DNA of 46,014 nt from an uncultured Oscillospiraceae bacterium (GTDB lineage: Bacteria; Bacillota; Clostridia; Oscillospirales; Ruminococcaceae). Below are positions 23,142-31,377 of this stretch, one piece after another; the stretch's first letter is position 1; each line of letters starts with the position of its first letter. The stretch spans positions 1 to 46,014 of the forward strand of contig CASEBP010000039.1 in NCBI GenBank assembly GCA_949285275.1, written 5' to 3'. The translations under genes and the position numbers were made by a program. The notes under the pieces are model-generated. The model was given only the letters and a program-made list of their open reading frames with translations, made no database searches and had not been told where the DNA came from.

Positions 23142-24419
23142 TTAGGCGCCGAGCAGTTTTTCGACCGTCGCAATCCGGGCGCTCAGGCAGAAGATCTCCA
23201 TCGCGAGCGCCAGCTCCTCAGGGGAGGGGAAGCTCGGCGCGATACGGATGTAGCTGTCGTCGGGATCCTTGCCATAGGGGTGGGTAGCGCCGGCATTGGT
23301 CAGCACAACGCCCGCCTCCTTGCAGAGGGCGACAATCCGCTTGGCGCAGCCCTTCTCGGCGATGAAGGTGACGAAGTATCCGCCGTCCGGCTTAACCCAG
23401 CTTCCGGTTCCGCGGCCGGCCAGCTCGGTCTCGAGCGAGTGGAGCACCGCGTCAAACTTCGGGCGCAGCACCGCCGCATGCCGGTCCATCTGGGCGCGCA
23501 GCCCGTCGGCGTTCTTGAAGTAACGCACATGGCGCAGCATATTCATCTTATCCCAGCTGATCGCCTGGGCGCCGAGCTGCTTGAGGGTGAACTCGATGTT
23601 CTCCCGGCTCATCGCCATATAACCGACACCGGCACCGGGGAAGGTGATCTTGGAGGTCGAACCGAACATGTAGACCATGTTGGGATTGCCGGCCTTCTTG
23701 CACTCGTCAAGAATATTGAGCAGCTGGGTGTCTTTGTAGATGTAATGGACCGCGTAGGCGTTATCCCAGAAGATCCGGAAATCCTTGGCCGCGGGCTTGA
23801 GGGCTGCGATCCGCCGAACCGCCTCATCGGAATAGGTTCCGCCGAGCGGATTGGTATACTTCGGCACGCACCACATGCCCTTAACCGTCTCATCCTCGGC
23901 GACCAGCTTCTCGACGAGGTCCATGTCGGGGCCCCACTCGGTCAGCGGGACGTTGATCATCTCAATGCCGAGGAACTCACAGATGGTAAAATGCCGGTCA
24001 TACCCAGGGACAGGGCAGAGGAACTTCACCTTATCATACTTGCACCACGGCTTTTCCGAGCCGAGCACCCCTTTGAGCATCGCACGGGACATGCAATCGT
24101 ACATCATGGTCAGCGACGAGGAACCTCCGATGATGATCTCATCAGGCGAAACCCCCATCACCTCGCCAAACAGCCGTCTCGCCTCGGGAATGCCGGCCAA
24201 TTCGCCATAGTTGCGGCAATCAATCCCGTCGCTCTTGCAGTCGGAGCCGGAATTGAGAACATCAAGCATCGGCATCGACAAAGCCAGCTGCTCGGCGCCC
24301 GGCTTGCCGCGGGCCATATTGAGCTTGAGGCCCTTGGCCTTGTAGCCGTCAAACGCCTGGGCGAGGGCGGCCCGCTCGGCAGTTAATTCTTCGCGGTTCA
24401 TCTCCTGATACGCTTTCAT
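23142..24419 (-). CDS. Aspartate aminotransferase, MocR-like (PF12897) subgroup
   Basis: 425 residues of fold-type I PLP aminotransferases. The sequence belongs to the less common bacterial group (Aminotran_MocR) whose studied members transaminate aspartate with 2-oxoglutarate. Key sites: NMARGKPGAEQL at the N-terminus, NYGELAGIPEAR, IIGGSSSLTMMYD (phosphate loop), YTNPLGG, FWDNAY (Asp that binds the pyridine nitrogen) and GSTSKITFPGAG with the PLP lysine at 257. The C-terminal arginine region is SYIRIAPSFPS. The ATG at 24419 has GGGAGA upstream. An extended -10 promoter (minus strand, TGC-TATGAT, 24475-24470) lies close by. Confidence 0.93.
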   Translation of the reverse strand: MKAYQEMNREELTAERAALAQAFDGYKAKGLKLNMARGKPGAEQLALSMPMLDVLNSGSDCKSDGIDCRNYGELAGIPEARRLFGEVMGVSPDEIIIGGSSSLTMMYDCMSRAMLKGVLGSEKPWCKYDKVKFLCPVPGYDRHFTICEFLGIEMINVPLTEWGPDMDLVEKLVAEDETVKGMWCVPKYTNPLGGTYSDEAVRRIAALKPAAKDFRIFWDNAYAVHYIYKDTQLLNILDECKKAGNPNMVYMFGSTSKITFPGAGVGYMAMSRENIEFTLKQLGAQAISWDKMNMLRHVRYFKNADGLRAQMDRHAAVLRPKFDAVLHSLETELAGRGTGSWVKPDGGYFVTFIAEKGCAKRIVALCKEAGVVLTNAGATHPYGKDPDDSYIRIAPSFPSPEELALAMEIFCLSARIATVEKLLGA

Positions 24420-24469
24420 CAGATCGTCTCCCTTTCTGGATGGTTCCCGTTGTTCGTTTTCTGGGAAAC

Positions 24470-24478
24470 ATCATAGCA
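24470..24478 (-). promoter_or_regulatory. Extended -10 promoter of the aspartate aminotransferase gene
   Basis: Minus strand TGC-TATGAT with the -10 at 24475-24470 and no clear -35, about 50 bases before the ATG at 24419. Confidence 0.5.
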
Positions 24479-24556
24479 CATTTCCCGTACGATGGCTAGT
24501 GCCAAGAAAGAAAAATTGCATTTTATTTCTTTGTGCAATTTTTCCTTCATTCTCTG

Positions 24557-25255
24557 CTATCCGCGGCACTTCTCGACAAACCAGGCAAAGAGCGGCGCGG
24601 TATCCGGCCCGTGGTGCTCGAACCGCTCCTTGCCGGTCATCCGCTCGGGATGGAACTGCACCGCCGAAATCGGCAGTTTGGTGTGTTCAATCGCCTCGAT
24701 GATGTTGCCGCTGCGGGCGGTGACGACAAAGCCATCCGCCACCTGGTCGATCGACTGATGGTGGTAACTGTTCGAAATGCTCTCACGTCCATAGAGCGAA
24801 TGAAGAACCGAGCCCTCCTCATAGACGACCGGATGAACCACCCCAGCACTGTGATTGACCCCGAAGAGGCTGGGGATATCCTGGTAGAGGGTGCCGCCGA
24901 AATAGGCGTTGAGGACCTGGATGCCGCGGCAGATGCCAAACATCGGCTTCCCCTCCTTGAGGAATGCCTCAATCAGTTTCCACTCCTCGGCGTCCCGTTC
25001 GCTGTCGATCGGACCGCACAGCGGGCTCTTCTCCTGGTGGTAGAGGGCCGGGTCGATATCCGGTCCGCCGGTCAGCAGCATGCCGTCGCAAACCGCCGCA
25101 TTCTCGGCCGCCCGCACCCCGCCGTCGAGCGGCAGGATCGGGATGCCGCCGGCTTCACGGATGGCATCGGCATAGTTCTGATAGAGATAACGCTGACGGG
25201 TTCCATTGGCGGCAATCTGGTAGCCAGCCGAGATCAGGATCAACGGTTGTTTCAT
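24557..25255 (-). CDS. Class I glutamine amidotransferase-like hydrolase (PuuD type)
   Basis: 232 residues, peptidase C26 family, related to gamma-glutamyl-GABA hydrolase. The triad is visible: Cys109 in FGICRGIQ, His202 and Glu204 in QFHPE. LLTGGPDIDPALY is the typical N-terminal signature. Such enzymes cleave gamma-glutamyl amides; no putrescine pathway genes are nearby, so the substrate is open. The ATG overlaps the trmB stop by 4 bases, so the two are co-translated. No convincing terminator follows it. Confidence 0.9.
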   Translation of the reverse strand: MKQPLILISAGYQIAANGTRQRYLYQNYADAIREAGGIPILPLDGGVRAAENAAVCDGMLLTGGPDIDPALYHQEKSPLCGPIDSERDAEEWKLIEAFLKEGKPMFGICRGIQVLNAYFGGTLYQDIPSLFGVNHSAGVVHPVVYEEGSVLHSLYGRESISNSYHHQSIDQVADGFVVTARSGNIIEAIEHTKLPISAVQFHPERMTGKERFEHHGPDTAPLFAWFVEKCRG

Positions 25256-25962
25256 ACAGATTCCTCCTTACATTTGTCTGAATCCTCCGGTGGCAGCGCC
25301 TGGTCCTCCCTGGGGGTAGCGACCAGGTAGTGAATCGAAAGGCCCATCTCCCGGAACATCCGCTCATGCTCGGTCATGATGTGGGAGGCAGGGTGCCCAG
25401 CGGGAAGGTTATCGGTCCGCTCGAGGATCTCAAAACCGCACTCCTCCAGATAGCCAAGACTCGCTTCATACAGCTCGGCATCATCGGTCTTGAGCGACAG
25501 CGGGCTGCCCGGGCGCAGAAACCGCCGGTACTGAACCAGTTGGCGCGGATGGGTCAGGCGGTGCTTGTAATCCCGTTTCTTGGGCCAGGGATTGCAGAAA
25601 TTGATGATGATCCGCTCGACCTGGTCCTTCTCATCGAGAATGTTGGTCAGCCATTCGATATTCTGGGCGGTGAGCAGCAGGTTGTCGACCGGACGCCCCC
25701 CCGCCGCAAAGACCCGCTCGGCATTGCGTTTGGCCAGTCCCAGCACCTCGCTCTTGAGATCAACCCCGAGAAAGTTTTTCTCCGGCTGCTCAAATGCGGT
25801 CTGAGCCAAAAAGCCGCCCTTGCCGCAGCCGAGTTCGAGTACAAACGGTCCCGGCCGGACAAATGCCTCGTTCCAGCGCCCCCGCAGCTCCTCGGGGCGG
25901 CTGACAAAAAACGGGCAGACCGCCAGCTCGGGGCGCGCCCACTGTTTCCTTCTGATTCGCAT
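25252..25962 (-). CDS. trmB: tRNA (guanosine(46)-N7)-methyltransferase
   Basis: 236 residues. It has a Rossmann methyltransferase fold with the SAM loop VLELGCGKGGFL, the acidic FLGVDLKSE strand and the TrmB signature INFCNPWPKKRDYKHRLTHP, which holds the catalytic and tRNA-binding residues. It methylates G46 in the variable loop of tRNAs. First gene of a two-gene operon, with its own promoter at 26004-26032. The GGAGG site is 11 bases before the ATG. Confidence 0.95.
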   Translation of the reverse strand: MRIRRKQWARPELAVCPFFVSRPEELRGRWNEAFVRPGPFVLELGCGKGGFLAQTAFEQPEKNFLGVDLKSEVLGLAKRNAERVFAAGGRPVDNLLLTAQNIEWLTNILDEKDQVERIIINFCNPWPKKRDYKHRLTHPRQLVQYRRFLRPGSPLSLKTDDAELYEASLGYLEECGFEILERTDNLPAGHPASHIMTEHERMFREMGLSIHYLVATPREDQALPPEDSDKCKEESV

Positions 25963-26003
25963 TGGATGGGTTTCCTCCCGTTTGTGGTTGCGTTGCTTCT
26001 GTT

Positions 26004-26032
26004 ATTATAGTGGATCCTCCTGTTTTTCGCAA
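26004..26032 (-). promoter_or_regulatory. Sigma-A promoter of trmB
   Basis: Minus strand TTGCGA (26032-26027), a 17-base spacer and a perfect TATAAT (26009-26004). Confidence 0.75.
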
Positions 26033-26115
26033 GGTGAACCGGAAATTTCCCCCTGTTGTGCCGCTGTAGGGAAAATTTTTTTGGAAAAGGGGATGTTCTT
26101 GTCGCCGCGATTCGT

Positions 26116-26121
26116 TATAAT
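26116..26121 (+). promoter_or_regulatory. Probable -10 element of the DUF1576 gene
   Basis: A perfect TATAAT (26116-26121), 80 bases before the ATG at 26201. No convincing -35 at the right distance, so only the -10 is reported. Confidence 0.4.
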
Positions 26122-26200
26122 AGTACAGTACGGTTTCGTTTGGGATCCCTCTGGCATCCCGGACCGCTCCGCTCCGACACCCATCCTGAAAGGAGACCCT

Positions 26201-27478
26201 ATGACGACCCACCATCCCATCGCCCCGCCTCCCAACAACGCTGTCATTGCCAAAGCCATGTGCGTCGCCTTCGGCCTTTCGCTGATTCTGATGGGCTTCG
26301 CCTGCGACACCCCCCGCAATATCCTGATCGGTCTGCGGGAGTACATTCTTTGCGAGGACATCCTGCTGACCGACTACTTTGTTATCGGTTCGGTCGGCGC
26401 CGCCTTTGTCAACGCCGGCCTGGTCACACTAATCTCGATCGGGCTGACCCTGTGGATCCGCACCCCTTATACCGGCAGTACCCTGGCGATGATCTTTTTG
26501 ATGGGGGGCTTTGCCCTCTTCGGGAAAAACCCGGTCAATATCCTGCCCTTTTTCCTCGGTGTCTGGGCCTATGCCAAAATCAAAAGGCACCCGATGGCCC
26601 GCTATACCAACGCCGCCCTGTTTTCGACCACGCTGGCCCCGATCGTCAGCGACCTGATGCTGCACGGCTCGCTTCCCTTCCCCATCCGGATGGCGGCCGC
26701 GACGCTGGGTGGCGCGCTGATTGGCTATCTGATCATCCCGCTGGCCGAGCACTCCTTCTCCACCCACATGGGCTATACCCTCTTCAACTACGGCTTTGCC
26801 GGGGGACTGATGGCGTTGATCATCGCCTCCTGCATCCAGGCAATGGGCGGTTCGATCGAAACCCAGCTGATCTGGCGCAACGGCATTCCCGTCCCGGTGC
26901 TGATTTACCTGGTACTGCTGATCCTGGCACTGACCCTCGCCGGGCTCTATTTCTGCGGCTGGAACCCGCTGGCCTACCTGCGGATCATGCGTCACTCGGG
27001 CCGTGCCCCGACTGATTTCGTCATGACCGACGGCATTGGCGCCTCGATGGTCAACATGGGCGCGATGGGCATCGTCTCGCTGATCTATATTCTGCTGATC
27101 GGCGGGGATCTCAACGGGCCGGTTGTTGGCGCGATTCTGACCTCGATCGGCTTTGGCGCAGCAGGTGAACATCCGAAAAATACCATCCCGGTGATTGCCG
27201 GCGTCTTCATCGCCTCGCACATTATGATCCCCTCCAACACCGACCCCGGCATGCAGCTGGCTGCCCTCTTCGGCACTGCTCTTGCCCCCATCTCCGGGCA
27301 ATTCGGCGCCCACTACGGGATACTGGCCGGACTGCTGCACGCCGCCGTCGTGCTGGCGGTCGCCGCCCCCTGCGGCGGATACAACCTCTACAACAACGGC
27401 TTTGCAGCCGGCCTGGTCGCACTGGTTATGGTTTCGATGATCCAGGGCGTCTCCAAGCGTTGGCGCTCCGCCGACTGA
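26201..27478 (+). CDS. DUF1576 polytopic membrane protein with internal duplication
   Basis: 425 residues with about 10-12 membrane segments, recognised as DUF1576, a family of unknown function. The two halves are visibly homologous. AFVNAGLVTLIS (68-79) matches SMVNMGAMGIVS (282-293). GKNPVNILPFFLGV (108-121) matches HPKNTIPVIAGV (324-335). AALFSTTLAPI (138-148) matches AALFGTALAPI (354-364). YTLFNYGFAGGLMAL (192-206) matches YNLYNNGFAAGLVAL (394-408). This is a transporter-like architecture. The ATG at 26201 follows AAGGAGA. It begins a co-directional run of five genes to 30167. Confidence 0.85.
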   Translation: MTTHHPIAPPPNNAVIAKAMCVAFGLSLILMGFACDTPRNILIGLREYILCEDILLTDYFVIGSVGAAFVNAGLVTLISIGLTLWIRTPYTGSTLAMIFLMGGFALFGKNPVNILPFFLGVWAYAKIKRHPMARYTNAALFSTTLAPIVSDLMLHGSLPFPIRMAAATLGGALIGYLIIPLAEHSFSTHMGYTLFNYGFAGGLMALIIASCIQAMGGSIETQLIWRNGIPVPVLIYLVLLILALTLAGLYFCGWNPLAYLRIMRHSGRAPTDFVMTDGIGASMVNMGAMGIVSLIYILLIGGDLNGPVVGAILTSIGFGAAGEHPKNTIPVIAGVFIASHIMIPSNTDPGMQLAALFGTALAPISGQFGAHYGILAGLLHAAVVLAVAAPCGGYNLYNNGFAAGLVALVMVSMIQGVSKRWRSAD

Positions 27479-27503
27479 CTTTCCAAAAAGGAGTGGTTCT
27501 TCG

Positions 27504-27701
27504 ATGATGGCCATCAACCTCCCGATGAGCGCGCTGCTGCTTGCGCTGAGCATCGCGGGCTTCATCCTCCTGTCGATCGCCGACCGCCGGTCGGGCGAGG
27601 ACCGCTACCGGATGTACACCGCTCTGTGCGGGGTTGCGGGTATGCTGTTCCTGTTCTACTTTCTCGCCAACCTGCTGATCGCCACCGGCGTCTGGAAGTG
27701 A
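27504..27701 (+). CDS. Small two-helix membrane protein
   Basis: 65 residues, two hydrophobic segments (about 8-25 and 40-60) joined by a charged loop (ADRRSGEDRYR). No family recognised. An AAGGAG site is 10 bases before the ATG. It lies between the DUF1576 gene and the YqeG gene with gaps of 25 and 5 bases, so co-transcription is likely and it may be an accessory of the DUF1576 protein (inference). Confidence 0.7.
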   Translation: MMAINLPMSALLLALSIAGFILLSIADRRSGEDRYRMYTALCGVAGMLFLFYFLANLLIATGVWK

Positions 27702-27706
27702 CGGCG

Positions 27707-28210
27707 ATGAGACAATCCTTTTATCCTGACCGGCGCTACCACCGAATCACCGACATCGATCCCGCCGCCCTCTCGCAGGAGGGGATCCAGGGGATTATCC
27801 TCGACGTCGACAACACCCTGACCACCCACAACAACCCCCGTCCCGCCGATGGGGTAATCTCATGGCTCGACCAGGCGCGCGCCTGCGGCCTGCGGCTGAT
27901 TATCCTGTCAAACAACCGTCCTCAACGGGTTGAGCCGTTTGCCCGGATGCTCGGGCTGGAGTTTGAAGCCAACGGCAAAAAGCCGATGGCCGGCGGATTC
28001 CTGCGGGCCTGCGCCCATATGGGAACCGTTCCTGAAGCTACCGCCGCTATCGGAGATCAGATCTTTACCGATGTGATGGGGGCCCGGCGCGCCGGTGTCC
28101 TCTGCCTGATGGTCGACCCCATCGAACCGGAGCCGGGATGGTTTTTCCGGCTCAAACGCCGGCTTGAACGGCCGCTTCTGCGCGCCTGGGAACGGAGGTG
28201 CTCGCGATGA
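27707..28210 (+). CDS. YqeG-type HAD phosphatase (IIIA)
   Basis: 167 residues of the YqeG family of HAD phosphatases; some relatives dephosphorylate phosphatidylglycerophosphate. HAD motif I is LDVDNTLT (nucleophile Asp). Motif II serine is in IILSNN, motif III lysine in NGKKP and motif IV in IGDQIFTDVMGARRAG. The ATG at 27707 is taken because upstream in-frame sequence overlaps the previous gene. It overlaps the next gene by 4 bases. Confidence 0.88.
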   Translation: MRQSFYPDRRYHRITDIDPAALSQEGIQGIILDVDNTLTTHNNPRPADGVISWLDQARACGLRLIILSNNRPQRVEPFARMLGLEFEANGKKPMAGGFLRACAHMGTVPEATAAIGDQIFTDVMGARRAGVLCLMVDPIEPEPGWFFRLKRRLERPLLRAWERRCSR

Positions 28211-29091
28211 CCGTTGCGCGTTTTGGCCCCGCCGGCCAGGCGGAGAGCTTTACAGCGATGGGCTACAAAAAAACCGAACAGATTCCCGAATATCTGGCGG
28301 GTTTTGGGCTCAACGCCTTTGAGTACCAGTGTGGGCGTGGGGTCCGGATCAGTGAGGCGGCCGCCGCCCGGTTGGGGGAACTGGCTGCACAGCGGGACAT
28401 CGTCCTGTCGCTGCACGCCCCCTACTATATCTCCCTTTCCTCTCTCGAGGAGGAGAAGCGCCGCCATTCGGTGGAATATATTCTGCAGTCAGCACGGGCG
28501 GTGCGGGCAATGGGCGGCGACCGGATCGTCGTACACACCGGTTCCTGTGCCAAACTTTCCCGGGAGCAGGCGCTCGCGCTGGCCTGCGAATCGATGCGCT
28601 GGGCACTCGACGCGCTGGATGCCGAAGGGCTGGAGGGCGTGCGAATCTGCCCCGAGGTCATGGGGAAGGTCAACCAGCTTGGGACGGTCGACGAGGTGCT
28701 GACCCTCTGCGCCCTCGACGAGCGGATGATTCCCTGTATCGATTTCGGGCATCTCAACGCCCGGACCTTCGGCGGATTGAAAACCCACGCCGATTTCGAG
28801 GCGGTTTTTGACGCGATAGAAAACCGCCTGGGCCTCTCGCGGCTGCGGGAGTACCATGCCCATTTCTCGAAGATCCAGTACACCCAAAACGGCGGGGAGA
28901 AATGTCATCTCACCTTTGCCGACACCTGCTACGGCCCCGACTTCGAGCCGGTGGCCGAACTGACCGTCAAAAAGGGCTGCCACCCTGTCATCATCTGCGA
29001 ATCGGCTGGCACCCAGACCGAGGACGCCCGGACAATGCGGCAGATCTATCAGACTTTTCTGTCATCTGAATCAAAGGGGGATCTGTTATGA
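28207..29091 (+). CDS. Endonuclease IV-like TIM-barrel protein
   Basis: 294 residues of the AP endonuclease 2 / xylose isomerase-like TIM-barrel family. A probable metal site is formed by His and acidic residues in LSLHAPYY, VVHTGS, ICPEVMGK, CIDFGHLNA, YHAHFSK and IICESAG, the pattern of Nfo (endonuclease IV). It could be an abasic-site nuclease or a sugar isomerase relative; the CPEVMGK and HFSKIQYT segments favour the Nfo-like side. The ATG at 28207 overlaps the YqeG gene and has GGAGG 8 bases upstream, better placed than the GTG at 28198. Confidence 0.82.
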   Translation: MTVARFGPAGQAESFTAMGYKKTEQIPEYLAGFGLNAFEYQCGRGVRISEAAAARLGELAAQRDIVLSLHAPYYISLSSLEEEKRRHSVEYILQSARAVRAMGGDRIVVHTGSCAKLSREQALALACESMRWALDALDAEGLEGVRICPEVMGKVNQLGTVDEVLTLCALDERMIPCIDFGHLNARTFGGLKTHADFEAVFDAIENRLGLSRLREYHAHFSKIQYTQNGGEKCHLTFADTCYGPDFEPVAELTVKKGCHPVIICESAGTQTEDARTMRQIYQTFLSSESKGDLL

Positions 29092-30167
29092 ACCGTTCTC
29101 TTGCGCTTGAAACACTGCAGCGCAATTTTCCCGCCGGAGCCGATGCTGCGCTGATTATCTCGCCGGTCAACCGCCGATACTATACCGGAATGCCATCGAC
29201 CGATGGGGCGCTGCTCGTCACCCCGACCGACGCGGTACTGTTGGTAGACTTCCGCTATATTGAACGTGCCCGGCAGGTCGCCGCCGGCTGTGAGGTAGTG
29301 CTGCGCGACCGGCTGTTTCCTCAGCTGCGCGCCCTGCTCGAGGCGCGGGGCGCCCGCACGCTCGCCGTCGAGACCGAGCGGATGACCGTGGCGGAGTTCT
29401 CCCGGCTGCGCGCCGGATTGCCCGGTATTATGCTGCGGGAAAGCGGAGAGCTCGACCGGGAGATTACCCGGCAGCGGGCTGTCAAGACCCCCGGGGAGAT
29501 CGAATCGGTTCGCGCCGCCCAGCGGATCACCGACCGCAGCTTCACCGAGCTGCTCAACTTTCTGCGTCCCGGCATCACCGAGCGGCAGGCCGCCTGTGAG
29601 CTGGTCCGGCTGATGCGGGAGTTCGGAAGCGAGGGGGAGGCGTTTGATACAATCGCCGTCGCGGGGCCCAACAGCTCGATGCCTCACGGCGTTCCGACCG
29701 ACCGGCCGCTCGCTGCAGGAGACTTCTTCACCCTGGACTTTGGCGCCAAAAAGGATGGATACTGCTCCGATATGACCCGTACCGTTGCGATCGGCTACGC
29801 CACGGATGAGATGCGCCAGGTCTATGACACGGTGCTGCGTGCCCAGCGCGCTGCCCTCGCTGTCATCTGCCCCGGCGTCTCCTGCCGGGAGATCGACGGG
29901 ACCGCAAGACAGATCATTGAGGAGGAGGCGGGCTACCGCGGCTGCTTCGGCCATTCGCTCGGTCACTCACTCGGACTGGAAATCCACGAGAGCCCCGTTT
30001 TTTCGCCGCTGTCTCAGGACACCACCCAGGCCGGAAACCTGCTAAGCGTCGAACCGGGCATCTATCTTGAGGGCCGCTTCGGGGTACGGATCGAGGATAT
30101 TGTCTGGATCACCGAATCGGGCTGCGAAAACCTGACCGGCTCGGCCAAGGAGCTGCTGGTCCTCTGA
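29088..30167 (+). CDS. M24 family aminopeptidase (Xaa-Pro type)
   Basis: 359 residues. An N-terminal creatinase-like domain (about 1-125) precedes the pita-bread M24 domain. Metal ligands are visible in LDFGAKKDGYCSDMTRT (two Asp), the HSLGHSLGLEIHE His, SVEPGIYLEG (Glu) and GVRIEDIV (Glu). The family removes N-terminal residues before proline. It overlaps the preceding gene by 4 bases and ends the run that began at 26201. Elongation factor P follows, as often seen in Firmicutes: both proteins relate to proline-containing sequences. Confidence 0.93.
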   Translation: MNRSLALETLQRNFPAGADAALIISPVNRRYYTGMPSTDGALLVTPTDAVLLVDFRYIERARQVAAGCEVVLRDRLFPQLRALLEARGARTLAVETERMTVAEFSRLRAGLPGIMLRESGELDREITRQRAVKTPGEIESVRAAQRITDRSFTELLNFLRPGITERQAACELVRLMREFGSEGEAFDTIAVAGPNSSMPHGVPTDRPLAAGDFFTLDFGAKKDGYCSDMTRTVAIGYATDEMRQVYDTVLRAQRAALAVICPGVSCREIDGTARQIIEEEAGYRGCFGHSLGHSLGLEIHESPVFSPLSQDTTQAGNLLSVEPGIYLEGRFGVRIEDIVWITESGCENLTGSAKELLVL

Positions 30168-30215
30168 AAGCGGGCCAAAATTGCAAAAAATTTCCCGAAT
30201 CTTTGGCCTGTGTAC

Positions 30216-30244
30216 TTGCAAATATGGCGATTTTCGGCTATCAT
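30216..30244 (+). promoter_or_regulatory. Sigma-A promoter of efp
   Basis: TTGCAA (30216-30221), a 17-base spacer and TATCAT (30239-30244), 42 bases before the efp start. Confidence 0.7.
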
Positions 30245-30286
30245 AAATTGTATATGTAGAGACTATTCTCAAGGAGGAGCAATCAT

Positions 30287-30844
30287 ATGATTTCTGCAGG
30301 AGATTTCCGCAACGGCGTAACCTTCGACATGGACGGCAACGTCTTTCAGATCATTGAGTTCCAGCATGTGAAGCCCGGTAAGGGCGCCGCCTTTGTCCGC
30401 ACCAAGATCCGCAATGTCATTTCCGGCGCTGTGGTCGAGCGTACCTTCAGCCCCACCGAAAAGTTCCCGACCGCCTACATCGAGCGCAAGGATATGCAGT
30501 ATCTTTACAACGACGGCGACCTGTACTATTTCATGGACAATGAAACCTACGAGAGCGTCCCGATCAACGCCGACAAGCTCAGCGACAACTTCAAGTTCGT
30601 CAAGGAGAATGTCGACTGCAAGATCCTTTCCTACAAGGGGGTCGTTTTCGGGGTGGAGCCGCCGACCTTCCTCGAGCTGCAGGTCGTCAAAACCGACCCC
30701 GGCTTCAAGGGGGACACCGCCACCAACACCCTCAAGCCCGCCACCCTCGAGACCGGCGCCGAGATCAAGGTGCCTCTCTTCATCAACGAGGGCGAGATGA
30801 TCCGGGTCGACACCCGGACCGGCGAATATCTCGAGCGCGCCTGA
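30287..30844 (+). CDS. efp: Elongation factor P
   Basis: 185 residues, full length. EF-P rescues ribosomes stalled on polyproline. The first KOW-like domain carries the exposed loop PGKGAAF with Lys32, the position modified in Bacillus. The two OB domains follow ([15 protein letters not shown] and the C-terminal [14 protein letters not shown]). The ATG has an AAGGAGGAG site. It is followed after 47 bases by the acidic zinc-ribbon gene, with no terminator between. Confidence 0.97.
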   Translation: MISAGDFRNGVTFDMDGNVFQIIEFQHVKPGKGAAFVRTKIRNVISGAVVERTFSPTEKFPTAYIERKDMQYLYNDGDLYYFMDNETYESVPINADKLSDNFKFVKENVDCKILSYKGVVFGVEPPTFLELQVVKTDPGFKGDTATNTLKPATLETGAEIKVPLFINEGEMIRVDTRTGEYLERA

Positions 30845-30891
30845 CGGTTTGAGGATTCCGTTTTGATATTTCAACCAAGGAGGATGCTACC

Positions 30892-31317
30892 ATGACCGTT
30901 ACCGAAAGAGTCGCCTATCTCAAGGGCCTGGCCGCCGGACTGGAAATCGATCCGTCCAGCAAGGAGGGCAAGCTGTTCCAGGGAATCATCGAGGCGCTCG
31001 ACGACATCGCGTTCGAGGTCTCCGATCTGCAGGAGGTCGTCAGCGAGCTCGGCGAGCAGGTCGACATGATTGACGAGGATCTCGACGGCCTCGAGGAGAT
31101 CGTCTATGACGAGGACGACGAGGACGAATGCGATGATGACGACGAGTGCGAATGCGACGGCGATCTCTATGAGATTGTCTGCCCGAGCTGCGGCGACAGC
31201 ATCTACCTCGACGAGGGAATGATCGAGGAGGGCGAGATGGACTGCCCGAACTGCGGCGAGCATCTCGAGTTCGACCTCGACGACGAGGACGAGGAAGAAG
31301 AAGGGGACAAGGAATAA
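30892..31317 (+). CDS. CD1247-type acidic zinc-ribbon protein
   Basis: 141 residues. The N-terminal helical part (about 1-65; MTVTERVAYLKGLAAGLEID, then a coiled-coil-like acidic helix) matches what is called the CD1247 N-terminal domain in Clostridia. An acidic tract (DDEDECDDDDECECD) follows, then a zinc ribbon CPSCGD-x17-CPNCGE and an acidic tail. Function unknown. Its charge and conserved place after efp suggest a cytoplasmic role tied to translation, but that is inference. The ATG follows AAGGAGG. Confidence 0.85.
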   Translation: MTVTERVAYLKGLAAGLEIDPSSKEGKLFQGIIEALDDIAFEVSDLQEVVSELGEQVDMIDEDLDGLEEIVYDEDDEDECDDDDECECDGDLYEIVCPSCGDSIYLDEGMIEEGEMDCPNCGEHLEFDLDDEDEEEEGDKE

Positions 31318-31340
31318 TCCCCCCACCCGGTATATTAAAA

Positions 31341-31372
31341 AAAGGCGGAACCGAAATGGTTCCGCCTTTTTG
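31341..31372. terminator. Bidirectional rho-independent terminator
   Basis: Stem AAAGGCGGAACC / GGTTCCGCCTTT with loop GAAAT and flanking A and T runs. It ends the efp transcript and the PAP2 gene on the minus strand. Confidence 0.9.
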
Positions 31373-31377
31373 TTTGT

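Noticed and set aside
22713..24386. Long plus-strand frame opposite the CGGC and aminotransferase genes
   Set aside because: Crosses two genes and a strong hairpin on the other strand; no domain, no ribosome site.
24500..24540. AT-rich imperfect inverted sequence after the amidotransferase gene
   Set aside because: The arms do not pair well enough for a terminator call.
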